Positions 40,552 to 54,760 are shown, counted from the first letter of the stretch. The stretch is 64,000 nucleotides of DNA from Solenopsis invicta (GCF_016802725.1 NC_052669.1:21977770-22041769); one strand, 5' to 3'. Notes: generated by a model not told the origin, from the sequence alone. Program-made: numbers and translations.

Positions 40552-41389
40552 ATTAAATTAAAAGATATAAATTTTTTTCTTACTCTACGTTGTAATTTTA
40601 AATGTTGATAATAAAGACCACTGAAAATCACTTAAAAGATTTAATGAATAATTGACAAAAATAGTTTCTTGTGTATTCTTATATTTTGTATCAATAAACC
40701 TGTCAACATGTTAATAATCTTTTGTAACATTGGATTGCTATATTATCCATTTTTTTAACACCTTTTATGAAAAGGAGGAAAACATAATTGGGCCATGTAT
40801 AATGTATCCAATACAATCTAAACAATATTTTTTCTGAAATTCTTTACCGCATACACATAAATATTTGAAATTGTCTTATATTTATACATTAAATTTTAGA
40901 AATATTTCCAACTTTGAATATGGCCATTAATTTTTAATTTTAAACTTAGCAAAAGTTAGAAAAAATAGACCATATAGGGTAGAGTTACTTTAGTATATGG
41001 ACCTTAATAGTATATTTCTATTTATAATTTACAAATTTGTGTCTTTTACATTACAGTTTTTGTCATTAGATATACTTATCTGTAATGTTTCCGAAGGAAT
41101 AAGAGAACGACCGTACTCACAGAACGATATTGATCAGTTTCCACAGACTGATACATCGCACGAGTAACACCAGCCAAGTGACGAGCATCTTCGTGCAAAG
41201 AAACGCCGTGAGCGGCGAAAATATCTTCAGCGGTGTATGTACACACGCAGCACCTTAGGCGACATGTAACATGTAACCAATCGAAGACCCGAAAGTATCC
41301 AGCAAAGAAGTACAAGCGGTGCTAGCATCAGCGCTCTACTCTATTGTAAGGAAAATTTTAATAATTGTAAACAATGTCACTTGAAATAT

Positions 41390-41900
41390 TTTTTGTGAAC
41401 TTCCTCCTTTGCAGTATGCAGTCTGCATCTGCAATGAAAAATAGATGCGATAAAAACTGATAGATAATAATTTAAAAACTTTATTTTAATAAAATTTTAA
41501 TTTTTTATTGCAGAAATAATAAAAGCAGTTATATATGAAAAATTGCTACAAATATGGATTTTAAAATAATAATTAAAACACATATGAACAAATATAGCTT
41601 TTTTAAATCTTTATAAAATCTTTCGATTAACAATAGAGACTATTGGTGTTACATTCTATGTAAAAGTAATTCAAAATAGAATTAGATACGAAATGCACTC
41701 AAAGATTTCATATGTATAATATATGTGAAAGACATTACGGAAAATGCATACTCATGAGATAGAATGACGAATAGATTAGTTAGGTAATTTTCCAAGAAAA
41801 CATTCATATTATATTTTAAAAGAAATTTTTCATATCCAAGATGTCTTACATCAGTGTGTTCTCATTTAAGAATAGATAAAATATCGGATAAAATATTTGT
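41390..41900 (-). repeat. Inverted copy of lipase 5' flanking DNA, left arm
   Basis: Reverse complement of 43480-44075 in pieces: GCAGTATGCAGTCTGCA pairs with the TGCAGACTGCATACTGC of the conserved lipase non-coding exon, and GATACGAAAT, AAGATGTCTTACATCA and ATCGGATAAAATATTT pair with words in the right arm. The fragment points the lipase leader away from any lipase gene. Confidence 0.65.
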
Positions 41901-43479
41901 CTTTCTCAATTCTCTTTCTTTGTATTTTATAATTAAATATATATTTTAAAGATAATCTGAATGTAAGCTTTCTTTATAATTTTTATATAAAAATTTCAAT
42001 AAGTTGTAGTTTTGATGACCTTTACAAATTATTTTTTGTTTACAATATATTATGCTTGCTAATTATCCTATGGATGCTTGCACATATATATTAATAATAT
42101 TTGTAGTCAATTTATACACATAATCAGTTAATAACACTAAAAAAGTCAACCATTCTTAAATAATAATGAGTTAAAAGTTCACAACATGATTATGTCTAAT
42201 CGCATTCACTGTTCATTTTTGTAATGTGGAAGTATTATTCTGCAAGTCTAAAGGATTAAAGTCAATTGGTCAGACTGTAAAAATACTTCAGGTATCCTTT
42301 ACAACCAAAGTTGTGACACGTACGCCTTTTCACAATATAAGATATATAAGTTGTTAGTCAAAAAAATATAGTAACGGAGCTAGAACTTGTAGCACTTAAT
42401 GTTACAATATTAAAAAAATAAATTTTTAACAGCAAAAAACACACTGACAAAAATTTTTATTTTCAATAAATCTTTCTTTTAATATCATTTCTTTGATTAG
42501 AAAAAATATTTTCAAAATTTGAAAATAGTTTTATAATAATAACCATTTACATCAAAGAAATTATTTGAACTAAAGAAAATTTTTTTTCAGTATGTGTACA
42601 AATTTATTATAAAAAAACCTAATTTTGCAACATATATTTTTAATTATAATTCTTGTTATTTGGTTAAAATGTAATATTTTGATATTTTTGAAAAATTATT
42701 ATATTTTACTGAGAGCATAGAAGTGATTAAAAAAATAAAGAAAAACGGTTTTTAAAAAACTGTTAAAAATTTATTTATATAAATAAATTTATAAAATAAT
42801 AAAGACAAAAAGAAGTTGAATGGAAGGGAGAAAATATCAAGTTTCTTCACTGCACACATTGTGAGTATATATTTCGATGAACGCAGCTGATCGTTATTCG
42901 TAGTTTTACATTATCTCTTATACTAGACGCATACTTCTTGTAATATACTGTTGTGTGTATACTGTGGGTTGCGATAATCATGTAAATCGCTATTGTATCG
43001 CTAAATACTTAAGGATTCTCTGGCATCTAGAAACGTTTCCTACAATTTTCTACATTTTTTTTTTTAATCAAGTACGTGGTGAATATTTTATATATGTACA
43101 TCAAACAAAAAAAGAGTATTATATTTATATAACAAACATGTGTATACTGTTATTTTATATATAACCATAGAATTTTGTACCAACCTTTTATTAAATAATT
43201 GTATTAATCGAGAGAAAGAAAGAAGTTTTTTTGTTTTCAAAGGATTTACTTACTTAATTTTATTTGTTTGATTTTAGAAAATCTAAAATATGTATGGAGA
43301 TATAATTTATAAATTTATTATTATTTGCATATATTTGTAAAATTTCTAAAGTTCATTGAAAGAGCAACTTGTTAGAACTTTCTTGTAAAGATTATAAAGA
43401 AAATTTGTACAAAAAAATTATGTTTAAAAAATATATTCAGAGATAAAATACAAAAGAGTATATCGATATAAGGTCACCG

Positions 43480-44075
43480 AAAGCCAAATATTTTATCCAA
43501 TATTTTATGAATATTCTTAAATAAGAATACACTGATGTAAAATATCTTGGATATGAAAAATTTCTCTTAAAATGTAGAAAGGATTTTTGTTAATAAATTA
43601 TCCAACCTTTTATTCTTCTCTCTACTCCAGTATCCATTTTCGCTAGTATCTTCTGCATATATTACGCACATAAAATTTCCTTTAATTCCCACTTGTTATT
43701 TATTTCGTATCTAACTTTATTTTGAGTTATTTTTATATGGATCTTGATATTAATAGTTTCAATTGTTAATTGAAAAGTTTATAAATCCCAGATAGCACAT
43801 TGCCATCTTTGTTGTCATTTTGACATCAAAATGACACCAAAATTGTCACTTGATATCAATTTGACGTACCTAAACATGCAACATTTGTTTATATACGTTT
43901 TAATTATTATTTTCAAATCCATATTTGGAGAAATTTTTAATATATAACTGCTTTCCTTCTACAATACAAAATTAAAACTTTGTTAAAATGAAATTTTGTT
44001 AATTATTATCGATCAATGCTCATCTCATCTGTTTCTCATTGCAGACTGCATACTGCACAGGAGCACGAAAAGTAT
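43480..44075 (+). repeat. Lipase 3 upstream DNA, right arm of inverted repeat
   Basis: Includes the leader exon start at 44045 used by lipase 3 and about 550 bases before it. Pairs with 41390-41900; the arms are about 1.6 kb apart and differ by small insertions. The stretch 43790-43870 has no visible partner, so the arms are not fully continuous. Confidence 0.6.
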
Positions 44076-44171
44076 TTCCATTGACATTATTTACAACTTA
44101 CAATACGGCTTTTCTTGCAATCCATTTTGTTTTCTTATAATCTTAAATTGACAAATAAGGTAACAACAGAT

Positions 44172-47100
44172 ATGAAATTTATTCAGTTTGCACTCATACT
44201 TATTATGACATTCCCAGAGGGAAAATCGCAATTCTGGCAGGACATGTCATTTCTTCAAGACGAATTTCTAAATCTTGTATTTCCTAAGGATTCTGGTTTA
44301 ATGAAAGTAAGAAAAATGAATCCAATCGAAAGAATGACAATCAATACAAAAGTATTGGATTTCGTAAGTAACAAATCGTTTTAATCGAATTAGTATGTAT
44401 CTTTTATTAAGACTCACTTTAGCTCTATAATAAATATATGTACAATAAGTTATACGGCATGTCATATTTTATCATTGTTAACGATCTCTGAATTTCGTAT
44501 AAATATTTGTTGATATTTTGAAATCATTCAGATGAAACGACGATATCTTTCGTGGGTGTTACATATATTATTATTTACGTAGATTGGCATGGTGGAACAA
44601 TATGGCTATCCTGCTGAAGAGCATAACGTTACAACAGAGGATGGTTATAACTTGAAAATACATAGGATACCTGGAAGTCCATTATTAAATAACAAGATAA
44701 AAAAAGAAATTGTATTCCTTGAACATGCTATTTTGTGTTCATCTGATGCCTGGGTAATATATGGCCCCAAAAAAGATCTTGGTATGTATTTACTGATAGC
44801 AATTCTAATGCAATATGCGAGTCAATTTAAAGCATCGTGTAAAATTTTATCATATTTTAGTGAAAAAAACTTTCCAAAAAAATTTAGAGCTTAAAAATTA
44901 TTGTTACTCTGTTGATTTTGTAAATACGTTTTTTTGAAAATGTATCAAGCATTTTTTTTACAAAAATATCAATAATATATTTAATATTATTTTATTATGT
45001 GAGTGCAAAAGTTTTGATAGAGTTTCAGTAGACATAACTAACGCTTTCTTTATTGATAGACATATTAAAATATATTATCCGTAATTACAATACTGTCAGT
45101 TGTAGTTTAAATTGCCTAAATTTAATTAAGTTACAGTGTTTTTAAATAAAAGTGAAAATAAACAAAAAAGTTTTATGTACGTGTAATGATGACTTACAAA
45201 TTTCGGAAACAAACACGTATTCAAAATAGTTAAAAAAACCTTTATAATATGTATTTGAATAGAATGCTGTGTTAATTCCAAACCTGCAAAAGATGGGTCG
45301 CTATATTTAACATTTGAGTAGATAGGATGTAAAAAATTACTTAAGTAAGCAGTTAGAAACAATATTCTAAAGAAATATTGTCATTATTATAACATATTTT
45401 ATTAGTAAAATTAAATTTATATTATTGGATCAAACATTACACAGAAACGTGCAGAAGTATAAAAGAAGAAATTTTAAAATCAGACTTTGAAATATTATTT
45501 CTCAGATCTCTATCTTAAAATTGTTTCATACACTACGTTATATCATACACAAGACAAAAACGAATTAATTTTGAGAAACGATTTAAACATAAGACTTGTG
45601 AACAATACATTGTACATATCTATTTCGGAATAAGGTTTCTTTCTTGCATTTATTTGTATTATATTTGAATACAATTTATTAGTGAAGCATATAGCTTACA
45701 ATTAGGGAAAACGTGTGTATATATAAATGTTTTTTAACTAAATAACATTTTAAAATAAAATTTATATAAAACTTTCATCATATACAAAATATTGAGTGCA
45801 AAATAAGACAACTAGAATTAAAAATACAGAAAATTATTTCAAATTATAATTTTCTTAATAGAGAAGTAAATTTTGAAATTACAGACTTTGCTCTTTCCTT
45901 TTCTCTTTACATGCGTGCGTGTGTGCGTAAGTATTTGTAGCAATTTATAAAATACGCGCTCGCACACACACGAACACACGTTTGTGCATTTTATAATTTA
46001 CAAATACATATATTATCAAGAGCATAATTGCAACGTTTGAGAAAATATTGCGTTAAATTTACGCCGATAATGACGATTTTAATATTATATTACATAAAGC
46101 AATGCTGTGTTATGTTGCATAAGATAGGTAAAGAAAAGTAATATATTGTATGAGAGATATATAAAAAAGTGTCAGACAGTTGGTTAAGAGCTAATCCACA
46201 ACATCCTCTTTGCTTTCTATTCCTTACTTTTTATCTATTTTATACGTATATGTATATAGGTATATCTCTCTCTTTTTGTCTCTTCATAATATTTTATCAA
46301 CAATCGTATTACTTATCGTATTTTCTTGTCTCTAGAATTTTTCTTTTTTATTACCAACTTCGATGAAACTTTGCGAAGAGCAATATGCCAAAGAGCAATA
46401 GGCCAAAAAAAAGAAACAGGAAGCAAAGAACTAATCATAGATTAGGTTTAACACTAAAATCAAAATATAAGTAAGAAAGTGTTGACAACATTTTAGCACA
46501 TTTGACGCTCTGTCATTATTTACTGCTTTAACTTAAATTAGCCATCATTGTCACGTCAATTGGTAAAGATCACTAATAGCAAGGTAATAATTAAATCGAT
46601 GATTTGGGATACTGTGGCCATCGCACCTACTTAAAGGTGAAACGAAGTGATTTCAACCCTAAAGCCAAATTAAACTTTCAACAATCTTCTGACGTTGACG
46701 ACGACATGTGCATAATATAATATAATGAATACAAGCCTACGAATTTCAACAGAAGTTACAAAAAAATTAAAGCTTTTCGGTATTTAAGAAATTATTATGT
46801 ACGTTTATTGAAAACGTTATCAACATTTTTTTACTCATTTAATAATGTAAACTTTTAAACTATAAATTATTGAATATAAAAAGTTTTATCAAAATTGTAT
46901 TAGATTTCAAAAAGATGCAAAAAAATAATAGAAAATTAGTTATTCTTTAATGTGTTGCAATTAAATAGAATTTAATCACTAAAATATGAATTTTAAGTTT
47001 TAAAAAATAATAATGTTTTTGACGCTTAAAAAATAACTTTAATTCTTTTGAGAAATTACGGTTTATATTTCTTTGGAACAATCTGCTTTTTAGCACATTA

Positions 47101-50100
47101 GCTTGTTATTATTTTTGTTATAGCGTTTCTATTGGCAGATCAAGGATATGATGTATGGGTCGGCAATATGAGAGGAAATACTTATTGTAGATCGCATGTA
47201 AATATGACGATATACGATCGCAAATTCTGGCAGTATAGGTACTTAACTCTTTAAAGTTTTACATTAAAAATTATTTTGAAAAACCATTGGTTTATGTTTG
47301 AAAATCTAGTTTACATGGAAAAAATCTAAATACTGCGTAAAAATGAGTGACATTTTTAAACTAACAATAAAAAAAACGGTAAAGTTATTGTTACTTATAG
47401 CAAACAGAATTTAAATAATATAAATATAATATCAAAAATTTGTAAAGAAAAATGCAACAAAGACATATAAAAATGAAAAGAACATGCGCTATAACACGTT
47501 TTGTAAAGGCGCATATGCACTGGTATTGACTTAAAATTTATACTTTTTAACAAGATTATACATTTTTTTTATTTTACAATCCTCTTCTCATTGTAAATTG
47601 ATTTGTATTTGTCAAAGAGGAGAAGAAAGTGAGCAAATACTTTTTGTAAAATATCTTGATTTTTATTTTTTTAGTTATCACGAGGTTGGAACAAAAGATC
47701 TGCCGGCTATGTTTGATTACATTTTAAAATATACAGAGCAAAAAGATTTATACTATATCGGTCATTCAATGGGAACTACTTCATTATTTGCTCTTTTATC
47801 AACAAAACCGGAATACAATGTAAAAATAAAAATGGCCATTTTAATGGCTCCAGCTGTTCTTTGGATAGAAATATCACCTACATTAAACGAAATTGCTAAC
47901 ATTTTCCCAATAGTAAAGGTAAGTTTCGTAATCATATTTACTGCAAGCATTAATGTTTAAAATAAAAGAAGATTAAACAGTCATTGTTTTTACTATTTAA
48001 TGTGTTAGCAATTTTAGTTATTATGAGCTAACGCTTGAATATTTGTTTCACATATTTTAGAAAGTTTTAGAAAACCATCAAATATACGATGTCCTTCCAC
48101 AATCTTTAACAATTGTTACAATGGGAAAAATATTATGTAATGATAATATGATAACTCAGAGTATTTGCGTTACTATATTTTTCGTATTGGCCGGTGCGGA
48201 TCCAGCACAACTTAATACTGTGAGTTGCGTATTACAAAATACAATGTAATACAATTTATATAAAATTATTAAGTACCTTTTATTATATTATATAAAAATC
48301 GTAGGTTTTTAGGTTCACAAGAGATAAATATAATATTTTGCCAACACAAGCAAATTTATTAATTTATTATACTATACCTAATTTATTAAGTGCCGTATAA
48401 GGCATTCTAATTGCGATTATTTTTCAAAAAATGTTTAAATGTGTTAAAAATTATATTAACATACGGCATTGTAACACAAAAATTTTACGAAATCTGTATT
48501 GTACAGAGTCTTATTGCGGTCTTATATAAAATAGATATAAAAATTAATTACTTAACCTCATAGAGTAACAGAACTAAATTATTCCCGTATAGTGGCATGA
48601 CACTAAACATATAATTTATTGACAATCTTGGACTGTGGATTTGACAATCAAATAATTTTTTATTCATATTCACACGTTATAACACGTTATAATTTTATTT
48701 AATCTGGCAATTTAGAGCAATAATATTATGGATCAATAATTAAACTGATCATCAACGTTTTATTGATTATAATGCAATGTAAATTTATTAAGAATGATTA
48801 TTACTAAAGATGGTTCCAACACACGACTGAAACGTCTAATATTAATGTAATTTTTTTAAAAACATATACATTTTTTGTACACAGGAATATTTGTGTTTAA
48901 ATTATATTGGCAAAATATTTTATTTATTATGTTACATAAACTTTCTATAATTATATTTTATTGACAATTATGTCCACTTTCTACTTTCTTTTCTTAATAA
49001 AGTTAATTAGTTATATTCTAATTTTTCATCTATATAAATTGTTTATGTTATAGACAAGCCTGCCATATTTGATATCTCATTGTCCAGCTGGTGCTTCTGT
49101 ACAATCATTTGAACATTATTACCAAAATGTTCTTACAAGTGAGTATTCCATTTTGCATAAAACAATATTCTAATTTATGTATAACGTTAAACAAATAAAA
49201 CATTTCTGACGTACAAGTGTTGTCGTTTAAAATAAGATATTATTGAAAAATATAAAGAATCATTTTTATAAGAGGGTTTTGAACCATTCGCGTCATTAAT
49301 CATATACATATAATTTTAAAGACATTAATGGTTTGAAAAATTAAAAAAAAGTTTTGATCTTTAATCCCCCACCAAAAGCAATTTTGTACCTGTTTATCAC
49401 AGATGTTTTTATTTTGTAACGTTTACGTGATGCTTTTACGCCTTCAATCACTTAAAGATCTTTTATTTTACATTTAAACATGACTCTTAGAATTTTGGAA
49501 TAAATGTCATGTCTACCTTATAACAGAACGTAATAGTAAAGGAAAAGATTAAGAAGTATTACTGTTTCTGTTAAAAACTTCAAGAATGCCATAGTGCTCG
49601 TATTATAGTTTACTGTGCTCATATCATATCGATCATTTGGCATTTAGGATACGCTAAATATTTTTTAAATAATATAGATACTTTTTAAGCACAGCAGTGA
49701 CATACTCGTATCTGTTGAACAGCCCTAATAACGAACGAATAAAATTACATTTATTCGGAGGTTGAAATTACATTCGGCAAAGATTTGATGATCAAAATTT
49801 ATTTTTTCTTAAATGCTTACTATTATTATTTGCGTAATGTTATATAATAAATAACTGAACGCAAATAATCCAAAATGGACGCAGTTCTTTATAATTTTCT
49901 ATAAATTAATTTATACGCATACATTATATTGTGATAAGTATTTACAGATGTAATGAACGAATAATATCGCTTGTTGCAGAAGATTTTCGGCAATATGATT
50001 ATGGAATAAATGAAAATTATAAACGATATAAACAGAAAACTCCCCCAGAATATGATCTCAAAAAGATTACTGCTCCAATCGTTATGTTTTATGCAGAAAA

Positions 50101-50548
50101 TGATGCGATTGTTAGAGAACAGGTAATATCTTTTTTAGTTCTTGATTCCTTAATTTTACTTACAATTAAAACCAAAAAAAAATTTCTGTACAACGTAACG
50201 AAAGGAAGATAATGTTAACTGTTGACAATATAAAAAAATTCAATTTAATTTAATACAAAATGTAAAAGAAAAATAATTTATGTTAAGTGGATGATTTATT
50301 TTCTACTCTACATAGATTTAAATAATCTTGTTATTGAAACTGTTCTTTCTTTATGTCTATTTTAATTTCAGAATGTGCTTGAACTTAGTAAACGTTTACC
50401 AAACGTTCTTCTAACAGAAAAAGTTCCATATAAATTCTTCAACCACGTAGATTTTACATGGGCAATCAACGCTAAAACTCTTGTATTCGATCGTGTATTA
50501 GAATTAATACAACAGTTTGATACTAATCAAAATATATCTATAAAATAA
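44172..50548 (+). CDS. Lipase 3-like acid lipase, copy 3 (437 residues, 8 exons), altered oxyanion motif
   Basis: Exons 44172-44363, 44583-44781, 47124-47238, 47675-47918, 48061-48219, 49054-49138, 49980-50122, 50372-50548, in phase with GT-AG borders. Two codons longer than copies 1 and 2 in exon 1 and one longer in exon 5, shared with copy 4. Signal peptide MKFIQFALILIMTFPEGKS. Nucleophile Ser200 (GHSMG), Asp in AENDAIV and His in FNHVDF are kept. The oxyanion-hole HG of the family reads HA here (EHAILCSSD, residues 112-113), and the following residues are also unlike the other copies. Catalytic efficiency or specificity may therefore differ; inference. Intron 5 carries its own insertion (about 48300-48950). 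AATAAA overlaps the stop codon. Reading frame intact. Confidence 0.88.
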
Positions 50549-51288
50549 ATAGAATTAGAGAATATAAATCTTTTTCTCGCTCTATGTTGTAATTTTAAAT
50601 GTTTGTAAATGAAAATAAACTCATAAAATTACCAAATCAAATAAATGTATTGGTTGATGCAAATAAAATGACCGTTTCTTTTAATTTAAATTTGCCCCAC
50701 GCTGTATTAATATTTCATGTTGACTTAAACTTTATTTTTAACAATTAAAACAGTAGTAAGTATAGTTATATATACAAATTTTTACAAACGGGGCACATAT
50801 ACTTTTCACATAATATATATGTCATAGCTATAAAAGAAAAAGTGTATAAAAAAAAGAGAAGTACAAAAGCGGAAAATTCGAAATATATTAGAGAACAAGA
50901 TACATAGTAATATGGTCACCTATTTACATTTTGTTCAATAACTTTGATAATAATCAATATTTTATATTAAAAATGAAATAAATTATATTTGTGAAAATGT
51001 TGTTTAATAGTTTAGACTGTGTTAAAAGATATTTATTACTTAGAGCATGATTTATAATAAAAAGAATCTATCGAAAAATTATATTACGTTTAATAAATAT
51101 TTGTTAGAGAATATCGAAGTGCGATTTATGCATCGATACAAATGCGAATCTCCTTTATTATATCCCTCATTAATATTTTTATTAAGTAAGACATATAATT
51201 ATCTTTTCTTTGATAAATTTCTGTGCAGAAATATACAATAAATATTATAAAAAGCAAAATGTGCAACACAATTTTTAATAATTAATGA
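50549..51288. other. Short intergenic space between lipase 3 and the UGT (tail to tail)
   Basis: The two genes converge here, so both transcripts end in this stretch. It is AT-rich. About 50910-51000 is the reverse complement of the end of the dispersed repeat found in the cyclase introns (TATTCAATAA...AATAATCAATATTTTATA). Nothing else recognised. Confidence 0.5.
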
Positions 51289-54200
51289 TTAATTTGTTTT
51301 TAACTTTCTTGAATATAATGTAGTAGTATCTTTGTGTATCAACTTCAACATGAATTGCGCAATGAATACTACTACAATGATAACGATTGTTGCGCAAAGC
51401 AGGAGAAATCCGAACACGTCGACGAGAGACAATTGCCACCAGGTCATATCCACCGCGGGCGAACGCAGAGAATTTTCGCCGTACCTGATGACGTACTCGA
51501 TCCAATAAGTAGCTGTGTTAATAGCATTCATTGGTCGATCGAGGAATCGTTGAGATAGATTCCGCGCATTTTCCCTGAAGTAAAAATAAATTATAAAAGT
51601 GTATTCGATAGCCGTTAAAAGGTCATAAAAAATTCTATGCATACAAATTTAAGATAAAAATAAAACACAAGCATTATTTTGCAAAAATAAGAAAACATAA
51701 ACAAGTTACGCATACGTTATCTCAAGTATACATAGAATCCTTATCCGAGTGATAATTAGCGATAATAATAAAATTATCATAAAACAAGACATAGCATCTA
51801 ATCTACCTGTACAGAGGGTCTTTTAATATTGCATTTAAGGCCGCATCCATGCTTTTTTCGGTAATTGTATCGACGTCCAGTCGTATGGCAATGTTTTTGG
51901 CGACGCATGCATTGATGTTATTAAATTGATCGAAGAAAAGCGGTATACCGATCATTGGGACACCGCACGATATCGCTTCTTGCATACTCATGAGTCCGCC
52001 ATGAGTGATAAAGAGTTTTACATTAGAATGTTCTAGGACAAGATTCATTCATATTAGATAGTTTTATAATTTCCCCAATTTTAATTAAGAAAAGGCAATT
52101 TGCAATAATTTGAATATATTTGGGATATTTAAAGTTAGTATATAATTATTAATATATTTCACAATACTATCAATAATAACAAAAAATTAATATTACTGAT
52201 AATATTAATATAAGTATAATATTAAAATTTTAACTTTAATGTTAATAATAACATATTAATGTTAAACTATAAATATTAATAATAATAAATTATTATTATG
52301 GTAATATTTATAATAAATATAATAACATTTACAATTATTATGTAATGATTTATTTTGTTTTTTTTTTTGCCTGTGACAGTTAAGGAAAATCAGAACAGTA
52401 AAACTGTATAAATATTTATAAATATTATATTATTCATAAATTCTTATATTGAAATTGAATATTTAAATTTAAATTTAAATAAATTTATAATTTATTTATA
52501 CAAAAATAAAGCAAAAATACAAAAGGAAGAGTTGAATATTTCATTCTGCTGATAAAACTTTTATAAATAAAATATTGCAATACGCAGAAATAATATAACT
52601 AAATAGAATGATACTCACTTAATATCATAATCTGCGGCAGCCAAGAAGATATATAAATATTTTTGGGCAAACCGGGTGGCAATTTCTCTGGAAATGGTAT
52701 CTTCATTAAAACCCGCACGGGTGCTATTTTGCCTAAGGAGGCGTAAAGGACCTTCAGGAACTCGCGTGGAAACGTCTCGATCATCATCATCGAGCCAAAA
52801 GTGAAATATATGAAACCATTTTTGCTGTCGTCCATCCATTTCTTTAGTTCCTACAAAAGAGACAATGTCACGGCGCTATGGAAATAAACCGTGAAAATTT
52901 CCTAATTAATTAGATATTCATATTTAATTGATATTCATATATAATTAATAAATTTAAGTAAAATTGAAATTCAAATCAAAATGTAGTTGTCAGGAAAGTA
53001 ATGAATTACATTTTATTGATAATAAAATGATATTATGATTTTAATAATTATAATAAAAAAAGATTTAATAGTAAATTTATTAAATTTAATAAATTGAAAT
53101 TTAAATAAAATATGTACAAATTGCCCGTCATTTTCATTAGTAATGTAAATGAAAAAAGTCGTAACAAAGTAAGTATATAGAAATATGTATTTAAATTAAA
53201 TTTATTATGTAGTTGATTTAGATAGTAAGAAGGTTATTCATTATTTAAAGAAATTGAATATCTGAATAATTATAATAATTTCTGTCAGCAAACATACTAT
53301 TTGCTAATAGAGTGGAGTTGTCTGTTATGGGATAGGTTCCTGATATGAGGTAGCAAGATTTCTTTATTAATAAACGCATGTGGTTGATACCATCATAAAC
53401 TTATTACTTTGTGGCAAATTATTTACCGTTTTATACGATACGTATGATACCTGGTAACTGAATGAATACTTAAGTTATGAAGTATCATACTTACGAGCTC
53501 GTGATCTATTGGCTTGCGCTACAACGAAAAGTGAAAACGGCCACGAAAACGAATCGTAAGAGTCGATTCGACTTACGGGTTGCAACGTTTCGTTCTCGGT
53601 CTGGACGTGAAGGCCTCCCACGTCCACCACGGCAGGTGTCCTCGGCTGTATCCCATGCAGCGTGATATGAGAATTGATAAGGATCAGCGACAACTTTCTC
53701 TCCAATTCTCGTACACTCGGCATGTCCGGTCCGAAGTTCTTCCTTATCAACCTGTCTTGTACCTGTGTCGTCAAGTAATCGAAATACCACTTGTTGTGAA
53801 GCGTGCACAAGACATTACATAGACGTTTCCCGAAACTTAAAGGGGCGGTTAAATTGTCATTCGACACGAAGGCCAGATTCTCAGGTTGACCAATTATGTG
53901 AGGTAGCCATGGGTGCAGCATTCCTATGGGAACAATCCCGATCATTGGAATTTTCAATAAGTGGGCGATGATACCGAAACATTGAGCGGCAAAAACCTAA
54001 AAAGGCAAATGAAGTAGAGTATTTATTTCATTGTATAAGATGCTAAATATTAATTAACGAATATTATTAGATTCATAAGAAAAGCTTTTATCAAAAGAAG
54101 TAAAAAAACAATAATTTAAAATATAATATTGCATTACATTAGCTAGATAAATTTTTATTACTAATTTAGAGGGAATATGGTTTTCTATTATGTACCTCCA

Positions 54201-54594
54201 TTATCACTGCATCGTAAGGTGGATTTTTTGGCTGCGCCAACTCTTTTATTTTTGGATTTTCTAAAAGTTTGCAGAGATCGTTACCTGCTCCCGTCCCAAT
54301 AGCGTACGTCGGATTTACACTGAAAGAGCGCTTCATTATTTCATAGGAAATTTTGTTCACCAACTCAATAGTTATTGGCACTGTCACGATATCGGTGTAA
54401 TTTGGATAAGGCTTCTTCAACGGAAAACTGCTGACCACGTCGATCTGATGGCCCTTCCGAGCCAGGCCCTTTATCAGTTGTTCGGCCATAGCGAAATGAC
54501 TTTTGCTTTGAAAAGGAAATAGTCCGAGCAAACGATATCCATCGCAAATTGACAGATACAACAACCAAAGGAAAATCAGTGATAACACGCGCAT
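51289..54594 (-). CDS. UDP-glucuronosyltransferase (UGT family 1), 520 residues, 5 exons
   Basis: Transfers a sugar from a UDP-sugar to small lipophilic molecules in the ER lumen; in insects used for detoxification and pigment or hormone conjugation. Exons 5' to 3': 54196-54594, 53577-53996, 52619-52850, 51807-52032, 51289-51574, summing to 1,563 bases with agreeing phases. N-terminal signal peptide (MRVLSLIFLWLLYLSICDGY), family catalytic histidine at residue 33 in FQSKSHF, donor-binding signature across exons 3-4 (WLPQIMIL, then FITHGGL, then GVPMIGIPLFFDQ), and near the C-terminus one membrane helix (FGFLLLCATIVIIVVVFIAQ) followed by a basic tail (KLIHKD, SRKLKTN). Length is normal for the family. 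It lies on the opposite strand between lipases 3 and 4, with no second UGT in the window. Base composition of exons 1-3 is more GC-rich than the surrounding DNA, as expected for constrained coding sequence. Confidence 0.93.
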
Positions 54595-54760
54595 TTTTCC
54601 GTAATTTTATATAAATTTTGATTTAAACACTCAAAAATAATGAATTGACTATCGTTATCTTAATTAATTACGATCAATGTTAATTAAAGAATTAACTTAA
54701 AATTTATTCACCAAAATATATAAAAAAAAAAAAATTAATTAAATCGCATTCTTTTGATAT

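Larger units (their letters stand above)
40552..44171. other. Intergenic region between lipases 2 and 3
   Basis: Holds a GC-rich islet at 41080-41330 with an open frame on the minus strand, one arm of a large inverted repeat (41390-41900), lipase-type upstream DNA from about 42000, and the second arm (43480-44075). The copy 1/2 promoter block is missing between about 42730 and 42745, where the flanking sequences of copies 1 and 2 are directly joined. The conserved non-coding exon acceptor precedes 44045. Confidence 0.55.

Noticed and set aside
53475..53971. Several long open frames on the plus strand and in other frames over the UGT
   Set aside because: They are shadows of the GC-richer UGT coding exon 53577-53996.
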